From Alphaproteobacteria bacterium (GTDB lineage Bacteria > Pseudomonadota > Alphaproteobacteria > Geminicoccales > Geminicoccaceae): DNA of 64,000 bases. Each line of letters starts with the position of its first letter. The first letter of the stretch is position 1. Below, in pieces: positions 34,455 through 45,311 of this stretch. The stretch lies in assembly GCA_026982705.1 (NCBI GenBank), contig JALSGP010000019.1, positions 1 through 64,000 on the forward strand, written 5' to 3'. A program made the translations under genes and the position numbers. A model generated the notes under the pieces. The model worked only from the letters and a program-made list of their open reading frames with translations. It did not search any database and had not been told where the DNA came from.

Positions 34455-34766
34455 TCACGGCCGTGCACGGCGACGGGCTCCCGTCCGCTCACGCCGCCGG
34501 AGGGGCCTCACGCGCGTGCTGCCCTCTCCGGTGGCGAGGTCCGCGGCGGGAGGCGTGACCTCACCGCCGGTATCGGCGGACGCCGGCCGCGGTGTTCCGG
34601 GGACGGGGCAGGCCGGGGTCTCGTGCTCGCGCAACGGCGCTCCCTCGCAGCACAGCACCACCGGCATGTGACAGCGGGCACAGCGGATCTCGCCGTGGAC
34701 CACCACCGGTTCCAGCGGCCGGCCGCACCAGGGGCAGAATTCCCGGGGCTTCCCACGCGGGGCCAT
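34455..34766 (-). CDS. Small zinc-ribbon protein of unknown function
   Basis: This 103-residue protein has a four-cysteine ribbon at its start (CPWCGRPLEPVVVHGEIRCARC, with Cys pairs about 17 residues apart) followed by HMPVVLCCEGAPLREHETPACP. The second half is Pro/Thr/Arg-rich and probably disordered. ATG 34766 is chosen because GGAGGTGGG precedes it and the ribbon then begins at residue 11. It is the only gene between glmS and the multicopper oxidase and reads in the same direction as both. A metal-related role with the oxidase is possible but not shown. Confidence 0.7.
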   Translation of the reverse strand: MAPRGKPREFCPWCGRPLEPVVVHGEIRCARCHMPVVLCCEGAPLREHETPACPVPGTPRPASADTGGEVTPPAADLATGEGSTRVRPLRRRERTGARRRARP

Positions 34767-34871
34767 GACCGCCCACCTCCGCGCGACGACGTCCGCACCC
34801 GGAGCGCGGACGACATGTTCGCCTCCCGTTCTTCCCATCTACGTGGTGCGGGGACGCCCCGCAAGGGCGGG

Positions 34872-36695
<1,824 letters not shown>

Positions 36696-36801
36696 GGATC
36701 CCGCACTCCCGACACCGATCGAACATCGAGGCCGACCATGCCGCGGGCCGCGACCGGCGTCCAGCATCGTCCGGGATCGGACGTATTCTGGGATCGTGCG
36801 C

Positions 36802-37782
36802 TCAGGGGGGAGTCTGCCGCCCCAGCACCTCGCGGTTGACGACGACGGCGGGATCCACGCGGCCGTCCAGCACGTCCAGGGCGTTGCGGACCGCCTCCAC
36901 CGCCATGCGTCGGACCGATTCCGCCGACCAGGCGGCCGCGTGGGGGCTGAGGATCGTGTTCGGTGCCCGGAGCAGAGGATGGTCGGGCGGCGGCGGCTCG
37001 CGGCCGAAGACGTCGATGCCGGCGCCGAAGAGATGGCCGCGGTGCAGCAGCTCGGCGAGGGCCTCCTCGTCCACCAGCGCGCCGCGGGCGGTGTTGACGA
37101 GGATGGCCCCACGCCTGAGCCGGGCGAGGCGGTCGCGATCGAAGAGGGGCGGGGAGCCGGGCCGGTAGGGCAGATGGAGGCTCACGGCGTCCGCCTCGGC
37201 GAGCGCCGCATCGAGCGCCTCCGCCCGCCCCACCCCGGCCGCGGCGAAGACGGCCTCGTCGAGGAAGGGATCGTACGCCACCACCCGCATGCCGAGGGCG
37301 CGGGCCCGCAGCGCCACCTCGCGGCCGATGCGGCCGAGGCCCACCACCAGCAGGGTGCGGCCGTGGAGCTCCACCGCCGGGGCCCGTTCGCGGAGGGCGA
37401 AGTCGCCCCGCCGCACCGCCCGGTCGAAGTCGAGGGCGCGCCTGGCCACCGCCAGCAGCAGGAACAGCGCGTGTTCGGCCACCGCGATGCGGTTGGCGTG
37501 GAGGGTGATCACGAGGGGGATGCGGCGGCGGGTGAGGGCCTCCACGTCCACATTGTCCACGCCCACCCCGTGGCGCGAGACCACTCGAAGACGCGGTGCC
37601 GCCGCGATCACCTCGCGGTCGAAGGGCACCGGCCGCAGGATCACGGCATCGGCCCGGCGCACGGCGGCGCGCACCGCCGCCCGCGCCGGCGCCTCCAGCA
37701 TCTCGAAGGTGACGTCCGGCCGCGCCCGCAGCAGCGCGAGGCCCGCCTCGTGGATGCGTCCCAGGATCACCAGGTGCGGCAC
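36802..37782 (-). CDS. D-2-hydroxyacid dehydrogenase, NAD-dependent
   Basis: This 326-residue enzyme reduces a 2-oxoacid, in the phosphoglycerate dehydrogenase-like family. The NAD-binding motif is LLVVGLGRIGREVALRA; catalytic region VNTARGALVDEEALAELL supplies the Arg, GAGIDVFGREPPPPDHPL the Glu, and LSPHAAAWSAES the His. GTG 37782 is chosen; it overlaps the end of the aldolase gene by 16 bases. The pair suggests a small catabolic unit in which the aldolase and the dehydrogenase handle related oxoacids, but the substrate is unknown. Confidence 0.9.
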   Translation of the reverse strand: MPHLVILGRIHEAGLALLRARPDVTFEMLEAPARAAVRAAVRRADAVILRPVPFDREVIAAAPRLRVVSRHGVGVDNVDVEALTRRRIPLVITLHANRIAVAEHALFLLLAVARRALDFDRAVRRGDFALRERAPAVELHGRTLLVVGLGRIGREVALRARALGMRVVAYDPFLDEAVFAAAGVGRAEALDAALAEADAVSLHLPYRPGSPPLFDRDRLARLRRGAILVNTARGALVDEEALAELLHRGHLFGAGIDVFGREPPPPDHPLLRAPNTILSPHAAAWSAESVRRMAVEAVRNALDVLDGRVDPAVVVNREVLGRQTPP

Positions 37783-38582
37783 GACCCCCGCCCTCGGTCG
37801 CCGGGCCCGCCGTCGCCGTCCCCGCCGCCGCGGAGCGCGTCCAGCAACTCCCGGGCCTTGGCCGCGAGCATGCGGCTGTCGGTCATCAGCGAGACGAAGT
37901 GGAAGCCCAGCCCCCACATGCGCCGGGCGTAGGCGGGGGACATGGTGTGGATGCCCGCCACCTTGCCATGGGCGCGGGCGCGCTCCGCCACCCGCCGGAT
38001 CACCGTCAGCAGCTCCGGCCGTTCGTGATCGAAGCCCGGCGGATGGCCGAGGGCGAGGGCGAGGTCGGCGGGGCCCACGTAGACGCCGTCGAGGCCGTCC
38101 ACGGCGAGGATCTCGTCCAGCCGCTCCACACCCTCCCGGGTCTCGATCATGGCCAGCAGCAGCACCTCGGCGTCGGCACGGGCGAAATAGTCGGACCCGG
38201 CATAGAGATTGGCGCGGACGGGGCCGAAGCTGCGGGTGCCGCGCGGCGGGTAGCGGCCGAAGGCCACCAGCTCCTCGGCCTCCGCCCGGTTGCCCACCAT
38301 GGGGCAGATGATCCCGTAGGCGCCGGCATCCAGCATCTTCATGACGATGCCGGGCTCGCGCCAGGGCACCCGCACCAGCGGCACCACCTCCGGGGTGGAG
38401 ATGGCCTGCAGCATGGCGACGGCGGTGGCCGGGTCGACGAGGCCGTGCTGGAGATCCACCGTGAGGCTGTCGTAGCCCTGATGGGCCATGAGTTCGGCGG
38501 CGAAGGCGCTGGGGATGGCGCACCAGCCGTTGACCGTCCGCCGTCCCTCGCGCCACAGGCGCCGCAGCCGGTTCTCGCGCAT
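37767..38582 (-). CDS. HpcH/HpaI-family aldolase
   Basis: This metal-dependent class II aldolase cleaves 2-oxo-hydroxy acids (relatives act on 4-hydroxy-2-oxoheptanedioate or 2-keto-3-deoxy-rhamnonate). It has 271 residues. Motifs are VDLQHGLVD with the metal and base residues, VRVPWREPGIVMKMLDAGAY, ICPMVGNRAEAEELV, AMIETREGVERLDEIL and VYVGPADLALALG. The last 20 residues are a Gly/Asp-rich tail that overlaps the start of the dehydrogenase gene. A promoter-like pair precedes it. Confidence 0.92.
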   Translation of the reverse strand: MRENRLRRLWREGRRTVNGWCAIPSAFAAELMAHQGYDSLTVDLQHGLVDPATAVAMLQAISTPEVVPLVRVPWREPGIVMKMLDAGAYGIICPMVGNRAEAEELVAFGRYPPRGTRSFGPVRANLYAGSDYFARADAEVLLLAMIETREGVERLDEILAVDGLDGVYVGPADLALALGHPPGFDHERPELLTVIRRVAERARAHGKVAGIHTMSPAYARRMWGLGFHFVSLMTDSRMLAAKARELLDALRGGGDGDGGPGDRGRGSCRTW

Positions 38583-38608
38583 GGGCCGGGCCTCCCCCGT
38601 TCGCGGGG

Positions 38609-38637
38609 AGCCTACGCCCGCGGCCGGGGGCTGTCGA
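38609..38637 (-). promoter_or_regulatory. Candidate promoter of the aldolase / dehydrogenase pair
   Basis: On the minus strand TCGACAG (38637-38631) is followed after 14 bases by CGTAGGCT (38616-38609). The first resembles TTGACGS and the second holds only the TA core of GCTANAWC in register. The start would be near 38602, about 20 bases before the ATG. The 14-base spacing recurs at six other candidate promoters in this window. Confidence 0.4.
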
Positions 38638-38698
38638 GGCGCTGGACGGCACCGCCGCCGCCGGGGCAGAGTGACGGACGGTCGGACGGGGCGGCGTC

Positions 38699-40162
38699 GT
38701 GAGCGGAAGGCACGGGGCCGTGTGGGTGCTGCTGGCGCTCGCGGTGGCGGCGGTGACGGCGTCGGCGTGGGCGGTGACGATCCGCTGCGAGGGCTGTCAC
38801 GCCGGCGGCCCCCGGCTCGTTCACGATCCGCGGCGTGGAGGGGTCCGCGACGTGGCGGTCCCGGTGCGCGATCTCCGCCGCTCCGACCACGCCCGCCTCT
38901 CCTGCCGCGACTGTCACGTGGGGCGCTTCGACCTCTTCCCCCACCCGCCGCGCGCGCGCCGGACCCTGCGCTGCCACGACTGCCATCCCCGTCGTGCGGT
39001 CGGCGAACGCCTCCCCTTTTCCCGCATCGTGCGCGAGGTGGCGGCCTCGGCCCACGGCCGGGTCGCGGGCTTCGCCTGCGAATCGTGCCACGATCCCCAC
39101 ACCACCGGAGTGGTGCCGGCGGAGCTGGAGGCGGCGCTGGTGGCGGGACGACGGCTCTGTCTCGCCTGTCACGGCCCGGGGGCCACGGGGCCGGGGGCCG
39201 ATCCCCTGCGCCCGGACGCGGCGGCGGCGCACGCCCGGCTTCCCCTGGCCCGCCTCCACCTCGCCCGCACCCGCTGCGGCGACTGCCACACGGCGGCGGC
39301 CGCCGATCCCCTCTCCCACACCCTGCCGCCCGACACCGCCGCCCCCTGCCGGGCCTGCCACGGTCGTGCCGGCGCGCTGGCGCTCCGCCTCGCCCGCTGG
39401 CTGCCGCCGGCGCCGCCCACCCTCGCCGGCGGCGAAGTGCTGGCGCTGGGCTGGATCACCGGCGCCATCCTCCCCTGGCCGCTGCATCTCGGGGCCGCGG
39501 CGGCCCTGGCGGTCTCGATGGGCGTGGCCGCGCGCCTGCGCCGGCGATGGTCCGTGGCCGTGGAGCCCCCGACCTGGCTGCGCGCCGTGCACGTCCTCCT
39601 GGCGTGGACGACGCTCGCGCTGCTGGCGAGCGGCGTGGTGCTGCACCTGGGCCTTCCCGGCTTCGCCGCGGCCCACCGCCTCCATCTCGCCGCCGGCCTC
39701 GCGCTGGTGGGGCTGCTGCTGGCGCTCTTCGCCGCCGCGGCGGCGGGCGGTCTCGCCCGCTGGCGGCTCGCGGGCGGTCTCGCCGCCGTGCGGGCGGAAC
39801 TGCGGGCGGCCGCCGCCGGGGCCGCGACGGGGCGGTGCGGGGACGGCGTCGGGCCGCTGCGGGCGCTGGTCTACCGCGTGATGCTGTTCGGCGTGATGCC
39901 GGTGCTGGCGGCGAGCGGCCTGCTGCTGGCGGCGGCGGAGCGCCTCGCCGGGCTTCGGCGCGCGGGCGTGCCGGCGGATGCCGTCACCGCGCTGCTCCAC
40001 CTGGCGGCGGCCTGGGCGGTGGCGGGCTTTCTCGTCCTCCACCTCGCCCTCGCCCTGCGGCTGCCGGAAGCCGGCCGGCGCATCCGCGCCATGCTCGGCC
40101 TCGGACCTCAGCCGTCGAGCCGCCGCAGCCGCGTGCGACAGAGCCGGGCCCGCTCCACGTAG
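38699..40162 (+). CDS. Heptaheme cytochrome c fused to a cytochrome b-type membrane domain
   Basis: This 487-residue protein has seven CxxCH heme c motifs (histidines at about residues 34, 73, 96, 131, 158, 197 and 221), after one N-terminal export or anchor helix ([20 protein letters not shown]). From about residue 245 on there are four to five membrane helices with histidines, like cytochrome b561 or formate/thiosulfate reductase gamma subunits ([60 protein letters not shown]). It would carry electrons between the quinone pool and a periplasmic partner. GTG 38699 has only a weak ribosome site. No reductase or oxidase subunit is next to it. The last 18 codons overlap the convergent carbonic anhydrase gene. 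Confidence 0.88.
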   Translation: MSGRHGAVWVLLALAVAAVTASAWAVTIRCEGCHAGGPRLVHDPRRGGVRDVAVPVRDLRRSDHARLSCRDCHVGRFDLFPHPPRARRTLRCHDCHPRRAVGERLPFSRIVREVAASAHGRVAGFACESCHDPHTTGVVPAELEAALVAGRRLCLACHGPGATGPGADPLRPDAAAAHARLPLARLHLARTRCGDCHTAAAADPLSHTLPPDTAAPCRACHGRAGALALRLARWLPPAPPTLAGGEVLALGWITGAILPWPLHLGAAAALAVSMGVAARLRRRWSVAVEPPTWLRAVHVLLAWTTLALLASGVVLHLGLPGFAAAHRLHLAAGLALVGLLLALFAAAAAGGLARWRLAGGLAAVRAELRAAAAGAATGRCGDGVGPLRALVYRVMLFGVMPVLAASGLLLAAAERLAGLRRAGVPADAVTALLHLAAAWAVAGFLVLHLALALRLPEAGRRIRAMLGLGPQPSSRRSRVRQSRARST

Positions 40163-40632
40163 ACCCGTGTCCCGCGCCGCATGCGCGCCGCCTGGTCCGG
40201 CGAGACCTCGCCGCGCACGCGGGCGGGAATGCCGAGGGCGAGGGCGCGGGCGGGGATCTCGCGCCCCTCCGGCACCAGCGCCTTGGCGCCGATCAGCGCC
40301 TCGCGGCCGATGCGGGCGCCGTTGAGGATCACCGCGCCGATGCCGACGAGCGCGCCCTCCTCGACGGTGCAGCCATGGAGCATGGCCTGGTGGCCCACCG
40401 TCACCTCCGGACCCACTTCGAGGGGGAAGCCGGGGTCGGTGTGCAGGACGCAGCCGTCCTGGACGTTGGCGTGCTCGCCCACGACGATGGGCTCGTTGTC
40501 GCCGCGCAGCACCGCGCCCCACCAGATGCTGGCGCCGGCCCGCACCACCACCCGCCCGATCAGCACGGCGGTGGGCGCCACCCAGGCGTCGGGGTGGATC
40601 TCGGGCCGGATCCCGTCGAACTCCAGGATCAT
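40108..40632 (-). CDS. Gamma-class carbonic anhydrase family protein
   Basis: This is a left-handed beta-helix hexapeptide protein of 174 residues. Imperfect hexapeptide turns run through [20 protein letters not shown], and the metal histidines are in [12 protein letters not shown] and GHQAMLHGC. Many such proteins are annotated as carbonic anhydrases, but only some are proven to be active. It overlaps matB (ATGA) at its start and the convergent cytochrome gene at its end by 55 bases. Confidence 0.93.
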   Translation of the reverse strand: MILEFDGIRPEIHPDAWVAPTAVLIGRVVVRAGASIWWGAVLRGDNEPIVVGEHANVQDGCVLHTDPGFPLEVGPEVTVGHQAMLHGCTVEEGALVGIGAVILNGARIGREALIGAKALVPEGREIPARALALGIPARVRGEVSPDQAARMRRGTRVYVERARLCRTRLRRLDG

Positions 40633-42173
40633 GCCGATGCCTTCCCCGGCCGGAGGTCACGGTAGAGCGCGCGGAAGCGCTCCCGGAGGAGCCGCTTCTG
40701 CACCTTGCCCATGGTGTTGCGGGGCAGTTCCTCCACGAACAGCACCCGCTTCGGGACCTTGTAGCCGGCGAGCCGCGCCCGGCAGGCGTCGAGGATCGTG
40801 CCCTCGTCCACGGCCGTGCCCGGCTCCCGCACCACCACGGCGGTGACCGCCTCGCCGAAGTCGGGATGGGGCAGGCCCACCACGGCGCTCTCCCTCACGC
40901 CGGGCACGGCGTCGATCACGTCCTCCACCTCGCGGGGATAGACGTTGAGGCCGCCGGTGATGATCAGGTCGCGGGCACGGCCCACCAGCGTCAGATAGCC
41001 GTCCTCGGAGAGGAAGCCGAGATCGCCGGTCCGGAACCAGCCATCCTCGGTGAACGCCTCGGCATTCGCTTCCGGATCGCGCCAGTAACCGCGGAAGACG
41101 TTGGGGCCGCGCACCAGCACGTGACCGGGTTGGCCCGGCGGCCGTGCGCGACCGGCGTCGTCCACGATCCTCACCTCCGAGCCGGGGAAGGGCCGCCCCA
41201 CCGTCCCGGGTCGCCGCTCGCCCCGGTAGGGATTGCCGGTGTGCATGAGGATCTCGCTCATGCCGTAGCGCTCGAGGATCTCGTGGCCGGTGCGGGCGCG
41301 GAAGGCCCGCCAGACCTCCGGCGAGAGGGGGGCGGAGCCGGAGACGAACAGACGCATCCCCGCCGTCCGGGCCCGATCCAGCTCCGGCCGCTCCAGGAGC
41401 CGGACGTACATGGTGGGCACGCCCATGAACACCGTCGCCCGCGGCAGCAGCGCCGCCACGCGTTCCGCGTCGAACTTCCGCAGCCACAGCATCCGCGCAC
41501 CCGCCAGCAGCGCACAGTGGGCGGCGACGAAGAGGCCGTGGGCGTGGTAGATGGGGAGCGCGTGCAGCAGCACGTCGTCCTCGCCGAAGGCCCAGGCCTC
41601 CACCAGCACCCGCGCGTTGCTGGCGAGATTGCCGTGGGAGAGGGGGGCGCCCTTGGGCCGGCCGGTGGTGCCGGAGGTGTAGAGCATGGCGCCATGTTCC
41701 TCCGCCGCCACCGGCACCGGCGGGAAGTCGGCGGGGACCTCCGCCGCCATGGCCGCGAGCTCGCCGCCGCCTCCGGCGTCGAGCGCCACCACCCGCCGCA
41801 CGCCGGCCGCCCGTGCCCGCGGGTCCAGCTCGTCGCCACGGGCGGGATCGCGCACGAAGATGGCGGGCTCGGCGTTCTCCAGGATCCACGCCACCTCGTC
41901 CGCGCGATAGGCGGGGTTCAGGGGCAGGAAGACGAGCCCGGCCCGCAGACAGGCGAGATGGACGGCGAGCGCGGCCGGCGATTTCTCCACCTGGACGGCC
42001 ACCCGATCGCCGCGGCGGGCGCCGAGGTCCGTGAGCACGCGGGCGAAGCGGGCGGAGAGGGCGTCGAGATCGGCGAAGCGGTACTCCCGGCCCCGCTCCA
42101 CCTCCTCGAGGGCGACCGCATCCGCCCGCCGGCGGAAGGTCGCCTGCAGCAGCGTGAAGAAGGATCCGGACAT
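40629..42173 (-). CDS. matB: Malonyl-CoA synthetase-like acyl-CoA ligase
   Basis: This ATP-dependent ligase of the ANL superfamily has 514 residues. The P-loop is [17 protein letters not shown]; others are [85 protein letters not shown] and the catalytic lysine region [13 protein letters not shown]. The [21 protein letters not shown] series is characteristic of MatB, so malonate is the likely substrate; methylmalonate is an alternative. It is co-transcribed with the carbonic anhydrase-like gene. Confidence 0.88.
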   Translation of the reverse strand: MSGSFFTLLQATFRRRADAVALEEVERGREYRFADLDALSARFARVLTDLGARRGDRVAVQVEKSPAALAVHLACLRAGLVFLPLNPAYRADEVAWILENAEPAIFVRDPARGDELDPRARAAGVRRVVALDAGGGGELAAMAAEVPADFPPVPVAAEEHGAMLYTSGTTGRPKGAPLSHGNLASNARVLVEAWAFGEDDVLLHALPIYHAHGLFVAAHCALLAGARMLWLRKFDAERVAALLPRATVFMGVPTMYVRLLERPELDRARTAGMRLFVSGSAPLSPEVWRAFRARTGHEILERYGMSEILMHTGNPYRGERRPGTVGRPFPGSEVRIVDDAGRARPPGQPGHVLVRGPNVFRGYWRDPEANAEAFTEDGWFRTGDLGFLSEDGYLTLVGRARDLIITGGLNVYPREVEDVIDAVPGVRESAVVGLPHPDFGEAVTAVVVREPGTAVDEGTILDACRARLAGYKVPKRVLFVEELPRNTMGKVQKRLLRERFRALYRDLRPGKASA

Positions 42174-42197
42174 GCGGACTCCCCGACGACCGCCCGG

Positions 42198-42226
42198 AAG
42201 CTAGGCGGCGGGGCCGGCGCTGTCCA
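42198..42226 (-). promoter_or_regulatory. Candidate promoter of matB
   Basis: On the minus strand TGGACAG (42226-42220) and CCTAGCTT (42205-42198) are 14 bases apart. They resemble TTGACGS and GCTANAWC. The start is expected near 42191, 18 bases before the matB ATG. Confidence 0.5.
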
Positions 42227-42241
42227 CGGCGCCCGCGGGGC

Positions 42242-43258
42242 TCACTCGCCGAAGAGACCGCGGCGGAACTCCTCCAGCGCCTCGTCCGGGATGTCCTCGG
42301 GCTTCACGCTCTCGGCGATGCCGCGGGCGATCTCGTCGGCATTCTCCTCGAGGGTCTCCACCACCGCCGCGCCCCCGTTCCCGGCGGAGGCGAGGGGGAA
42401 GTCGGCGAGGGGATCGTCGCGCCGGACCCGTTCGGCGAAGGCCGCCCGTTCGGCGGGCCCGAGACGCGCCCATTCCGTCCGCGTGCCGACCCAGGAGGGA
42501 TAGAGGCCCGGGAACGCCCGTGCCCACTCCTCCCCCTCGGCCAGGGCACGGCGCAACGCCGCCCGCATCGGGCCACGGTCGAGGCCGGCGAAACGGGGAG
42601 GGCGGCCCACCAGCTCGGCGACGAAGCGGTCGAAGGCGAGGAAGGCGTCGAGTTCCCGTTCGGTGATCAGGATGCCCCGCTGCGCATCGGCGGCGATGGG
42701 CGGATAGGCCGCGTGGACCAGGACGAGCGGGGCCGGCCGCCGTTCCGGCGGGAGTCCGCCGAAGGCGAAGTGGAAGGTGGCGATCAGCTGTTGCCGAAGC
42801 ACCGCCCGCAGGACCGGATCCTCCACCGCCTCCACCTGGATCCAGGCCCCCCGCAACTGCAGGAGTTCCCCGAGGAAGGCCTCGGGATCGGCGGTGAAGT
42901 CGCGGCGGATCCAGGCATGGAGCGTCCGCCGCTCCGCCTCCGTCAGCGGCCGGTCGAGGAGGAAGGCCGTGAAGTCCTCGAGCAGCGCCACGTCGTCGCC
43001 GTCGAGCCGGCGGTCGCCGACGGCGATCCCCTCCGGTGGCAGCAGGTCCCGGGAGCTCACGTCCCGCGCGGGGGGCGGTGCCGGAGGTGGCATCGCCGGC
43101 GCCTCGGGGCGGATCCGGATCACACCGGCGGCGGTGCCGCCTCCCTCCGCGCGGACGGTGCCGGCCACGCACAGGGCAAGGAGCGCGAACACCACCAGCA
43201 GCACGGACCGACGCCGCAGGTCCTGTCCCGCGCCTCGTTCCCGGACGGCCGCGACCAT
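42242..43258 (-). CDS. Unrecognised secreted protein, 338 residues
   Basis: I do not recognise this protein. It has a signal peptide (basic RRRS then VLLVVFALLALCVAGTVRA) and a Pro-rich segment ([15 protein letters not shown]). A mainly helical domain with many Arg/Leu/Ala follows (LLEDFTAFLLDRPLTEAERR, RAVLRQQLIATFHFAFGGLP, RGILITERELDAFLAFDRFV, FPGLYPSWVGTRTEWARLGP) and an acidic C-terminus closes it. No catalytic motif is evident and there is no cysteine in the mature part. ATG 43258 has GGAGGGAAGGG upstream. A promoter-like pair precedes it, so it is probably a single-gene unit. Confidence 0.85.
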   Translation of the reverse strand: MVAAVRERGAGQDLRRRSVLLVVFALLALCVAGTVRAEGGGTAAGVIRIRPEAPAMPPPAPPPARDVSSRDLLPPEGIAVGDRRLDGDDVALLEDFTAFLLDRPLTEAERRTLHAWIRRDFTADPEAFLGELLQLRGAWIQVEAVEDPVLRAVLRQQLIATFHFAFGGLPPERRPAPLVLVHAAYPPIAADAQRGILITERELDAFLAFDRFVAELVGRPPRFAGLDRGPMRAALRRALAEGEEWARAFPGLYPSWVGTRTEWARLGPAERAAFAERVRRDDPLADFPLASAGNGGAAVVETLEENADEIARGIAESVKPEDIPDEALEEFRRGLFGE

Positions 43259-43296
43259 GATCCCTTCCCTCCCGGACCGACGGTCACGATGCGGCG

Positions 43297-43325
43297 AACC
43301 TAGGCCGCGTCGGCATCGAGGGCAA
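43297..43325 (-). promoter_or_regulatory. Candidate promoter of the unrecognised secreted-protein gene
   Basis: On the minus strand TTGCCCT (43325-43319) and CCTAGGTT (43304-43297) are 14 bases apart, the same geometry as at matB and dcd. The start would be near 43290, giving a leader of about 32 bases. Confidence 0.45.
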
Positions 43326-43331
43326 GCGGGT

Positions 43332-45140
43332 TCAGGGCTGGGGGGCGAAGGGCCAGACGTGCGGGATCACGGCGACCGCCACCGCCCCCAGGAGCAGGTC
43401 CAGCGGCAGTCCCACCCGCACGAAGTCGCGGAAGCGGTAGTTGCCGGCGGCATAGACGAAGGTGTTGGTCTGATAGCCCACGGGGGTGGCGTAGCCGTTG
43501 CTGGCCGCCACCATCACCGCCACCACGAAGGGGCGCGGGTCGACTCCGAGCTCGCCCGCCACCGCCACCGCCACCGGCGTCATCAGGATGGCGGTGGCGT
43601 TGTGGCTGATGGTCTCGGTGAAGAAGAGGGTGAGCAGATAGAGGAGCGCCAGGACCCCCCAGGGGCCGAGATCGGCGGCGACGACCGCGAGGCCGCGGGC
43701 GGCGAGATCGAGGGCGCCGGTGGCCATGGCGGCGTGGCCCACCGCCAGCATGCCGTAGATGAGCACCAGGATGGACCAGGGTACCGCCTGGTAGACGTCG
43801 TCGGGCTCGAGACAGCCGCCCAGCACCACCGCGGCCGCCGCCAGCAGGGCGAGGGCGGGGATGGGGGCGAGGCCGAGGCCGCCCGCCACCACCACCATCC
43901 CCACCGCCGAGAGCGCCAGCCAGCGACGGTCGCGCCGGTAGGGGCGGAAGGTGGGCGCGGTGAGGCCGATCAGGAACTGGTCGTCGAAGAGCTGGCGGAA
44001 GGCCTCGGGCGGCCCCTCCAGCAGCAGGGTGTCGCCGAAGCGCAGCCGCACCTCGTCGAAGGGACCGCGCACGTTCTCGTTCTGGCGATGGATGGCGACG
44101 ATGGTGACGCCGAAGCGGCGGCCGAGGCCGAGGCTGCCCACCTTGCGCCCCACCCAGCGCGAATTGGGCCCGACGATCCCCTCCATCAGCACCGTGTTGC
44201 GGGCGGCGATGGGCTCCAGGGCGTGGACGTCGCCGTGATGACCCACCACGAGATCGCCCTTGGCCCGCAGCTCCATGAGGTCGCTCACCCGCGTGCGCAG
44301 GAGGATGCGGTCGCCGGGCTCCAGCGGCGTGTGCAGGGCCGCCGCGGCCCCCAGCGAACGGTCGCCGCGGATCAGGTCCACCACCCGCCCGCCCAGCTCG
44401 CCGGGCAGGCCCGTCTCGTCCAGGGTGCGGCCCACCAGCGGCGAGCCCACCGGCACCAGCACCTCGGCCAGGAACTGGCGCTTGCCGGGATCCGGCAGCA
44501 GTTCGGCCAGCGTCTCGCGATGGGGGAGGAGCCGCCGTCCCACCAACACCATGTAGGTGATGCCGGCGAGGGCGACGGGCAGGCCCACGAGGCCGATCTC
44601 GAACAGGCCGAAGGGCGCGAGGCCGAGGGTCCGGGCGACCCCGTCCACCACCAGATTGGTGGAGGTGCCGATCAGGGTCGTGGTGCCGCCCATGATGGCG
44701 GCGTAGGAGAGGGGCAGCAGGAACAGGGAGGCGGGCCGGCCGGTGGCGCGCGCCCAGGCGATCACCAGCGGGGTGAGGGCCACCACCACCGGCGTGTTGT
44801 TGACCACCGCCGAGACCAGGGCGACGCTGGTCATCAGGAGGGCGAGGGCGAGGCCGGTGGGGAGGCGCTCGGCACGGGCGAAGAGGCGGCCGGCGTCCTC
44901 GATGAGGCCGGTGCGTTCGAGGGCGGCGCTCACCACGAACATGCACAGCACGGTGAAGGGGGCGGGGTTGGCCAGCACCCCGAGGGCCTCGTGGATGGGC
45001 AGGATGCCCACCAGCACCAGGAGGGCGGCGGCGCCGAGGGCGACGAACTCCACCCGCGTCCGTTCGCTCACGAACGCCACCAGGATGCCGAGGATCAGGA
45101 GAAGGACGAGCCAGGGCTGGGCCGCCGCGAGCGCACTCAT
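43332..45140 (-). CDS. SLC13/DASS-family membrane transporter with two TrkA-C domains
   Basis: This 602-residue anion or dicarboxylate/sulfate-type carrier has membrane helices at both ends and two TrkA-C (RCK-C) regulatory domains in the middle (about residues 215-380: FLAEVLVPVGSPLVGRTLDE and ILMEGIVGPNSRWVGRKVGS). The two hairpin motifs of the family are VVNNTPVVVALTPL and TISHNATAILMTP; GGTTTLIGTSTNLVVDG is also typical. Such proteins carry sulfate or dicarboxylates, but the substrate here cannot be told. It is divergent from dcd with paired promoters between. Confidence 0.93.
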   Translation of the reverse strand: MSALAAAQPWLVLLLILGILVAFVSERTRVEFVALGAAALLVLVGILPIHEALGVLANPAPFTVLCMFVVSAALERTGLIEDAGRLFARAERLPTGLALALLMTSVALVSAVVNNTPVVVALTPLVIAWARATGRPASLFLLPLSYAAIMGGTTTLIGTSTNLVVDGVARTLGLAPFGLFEIGLVGLPVALAGITYMVLVGRRLLPHRETLAELLPDPGKRQFLAEVLVPVGSPLVGRTLDETGLPGELGGRVVDLIRGDRSLGAAAALHTPLEPGDRILLRTRVSDLMELRAKGDLVVGHHGDVHALEPIAARNTVLMEGIVGPNSRWVGRKVGSLGLGRRFGVTIVAIHRQNENVRGPFDEVRLRFGDTLLLEGPPEAFRQLFDDQFLIGLTAPTFRPYRRDRRWLALSAVGMVVVAGGLGLAPIPALALLAAAAVVLGGCLEPDDVYQAVPWSILVLIYGMLAVGHAAMATGALDLAARGLAVVAADLGPWGVLALLYLLTLFFTETISHNATAILMTPVAVAVAGELGVDPRPFVVAVMVAASNGYATPVGYQTNTFVYAAGNYRFRDFVRVGLPLDLLLGAVAVAVIPHVWPFAPQP

Positions 45141-45187
45141 CGTCCCCCACAGGATCGCATCCCGCCGCCCCGGGGCGGCCGGCGCGC

Positions 45188-45215
45188 ATCATAGGGAGCC
45201 GGAGGACCGGGGCAA
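45188..45215 (-). promoter_or_regulatory. Candidate promoter of the SLC13 transporter
   Basis: On the minus strand TTGCCCC (45215-45209) is followed after 13 bases by CCTATGAT (45195-45188), which matches GCTANAWC at five of its seven fixed positions. The start would be near 45181, 40 bases before the ATG. Confidence 0.45.
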
Positions 45216-45254
45216 GCGGCGCGGTGTCGGGGCGGACGGGCGTGGTCCGCGCGC

Positions 45255-45283
45255 TTGAGCCGGGCCGGGGGCTCCGGTAGGAC
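45255..45283 (+). promoter_or_regulatory. Candidate promoter of the dcd-murA operon
   Basis: TTGAGCC at 45255-45261 and GGTAGGAC at 45276-45283 are 14 bases apart. Five of seven fixed bases of the -10 octamer GCTANAWC are kept. The start would be near 45290, 22 bases before the dcd ATG. Confidence 0.45.
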
Positions 45284-45311
45284 TCGCCCGGCCAGCCGGA
45301 GAGCCCCCGCC

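Noticed and set aside
36802-38652. A single 616-codon frame suggesting a fused aldolase-dehydrogenase
   Set aside because: The N-terminal half is an out-of-frame reading of the aldolase gene. The dehydrogenase has its own GTG at 37782 with a 16-base overlap.
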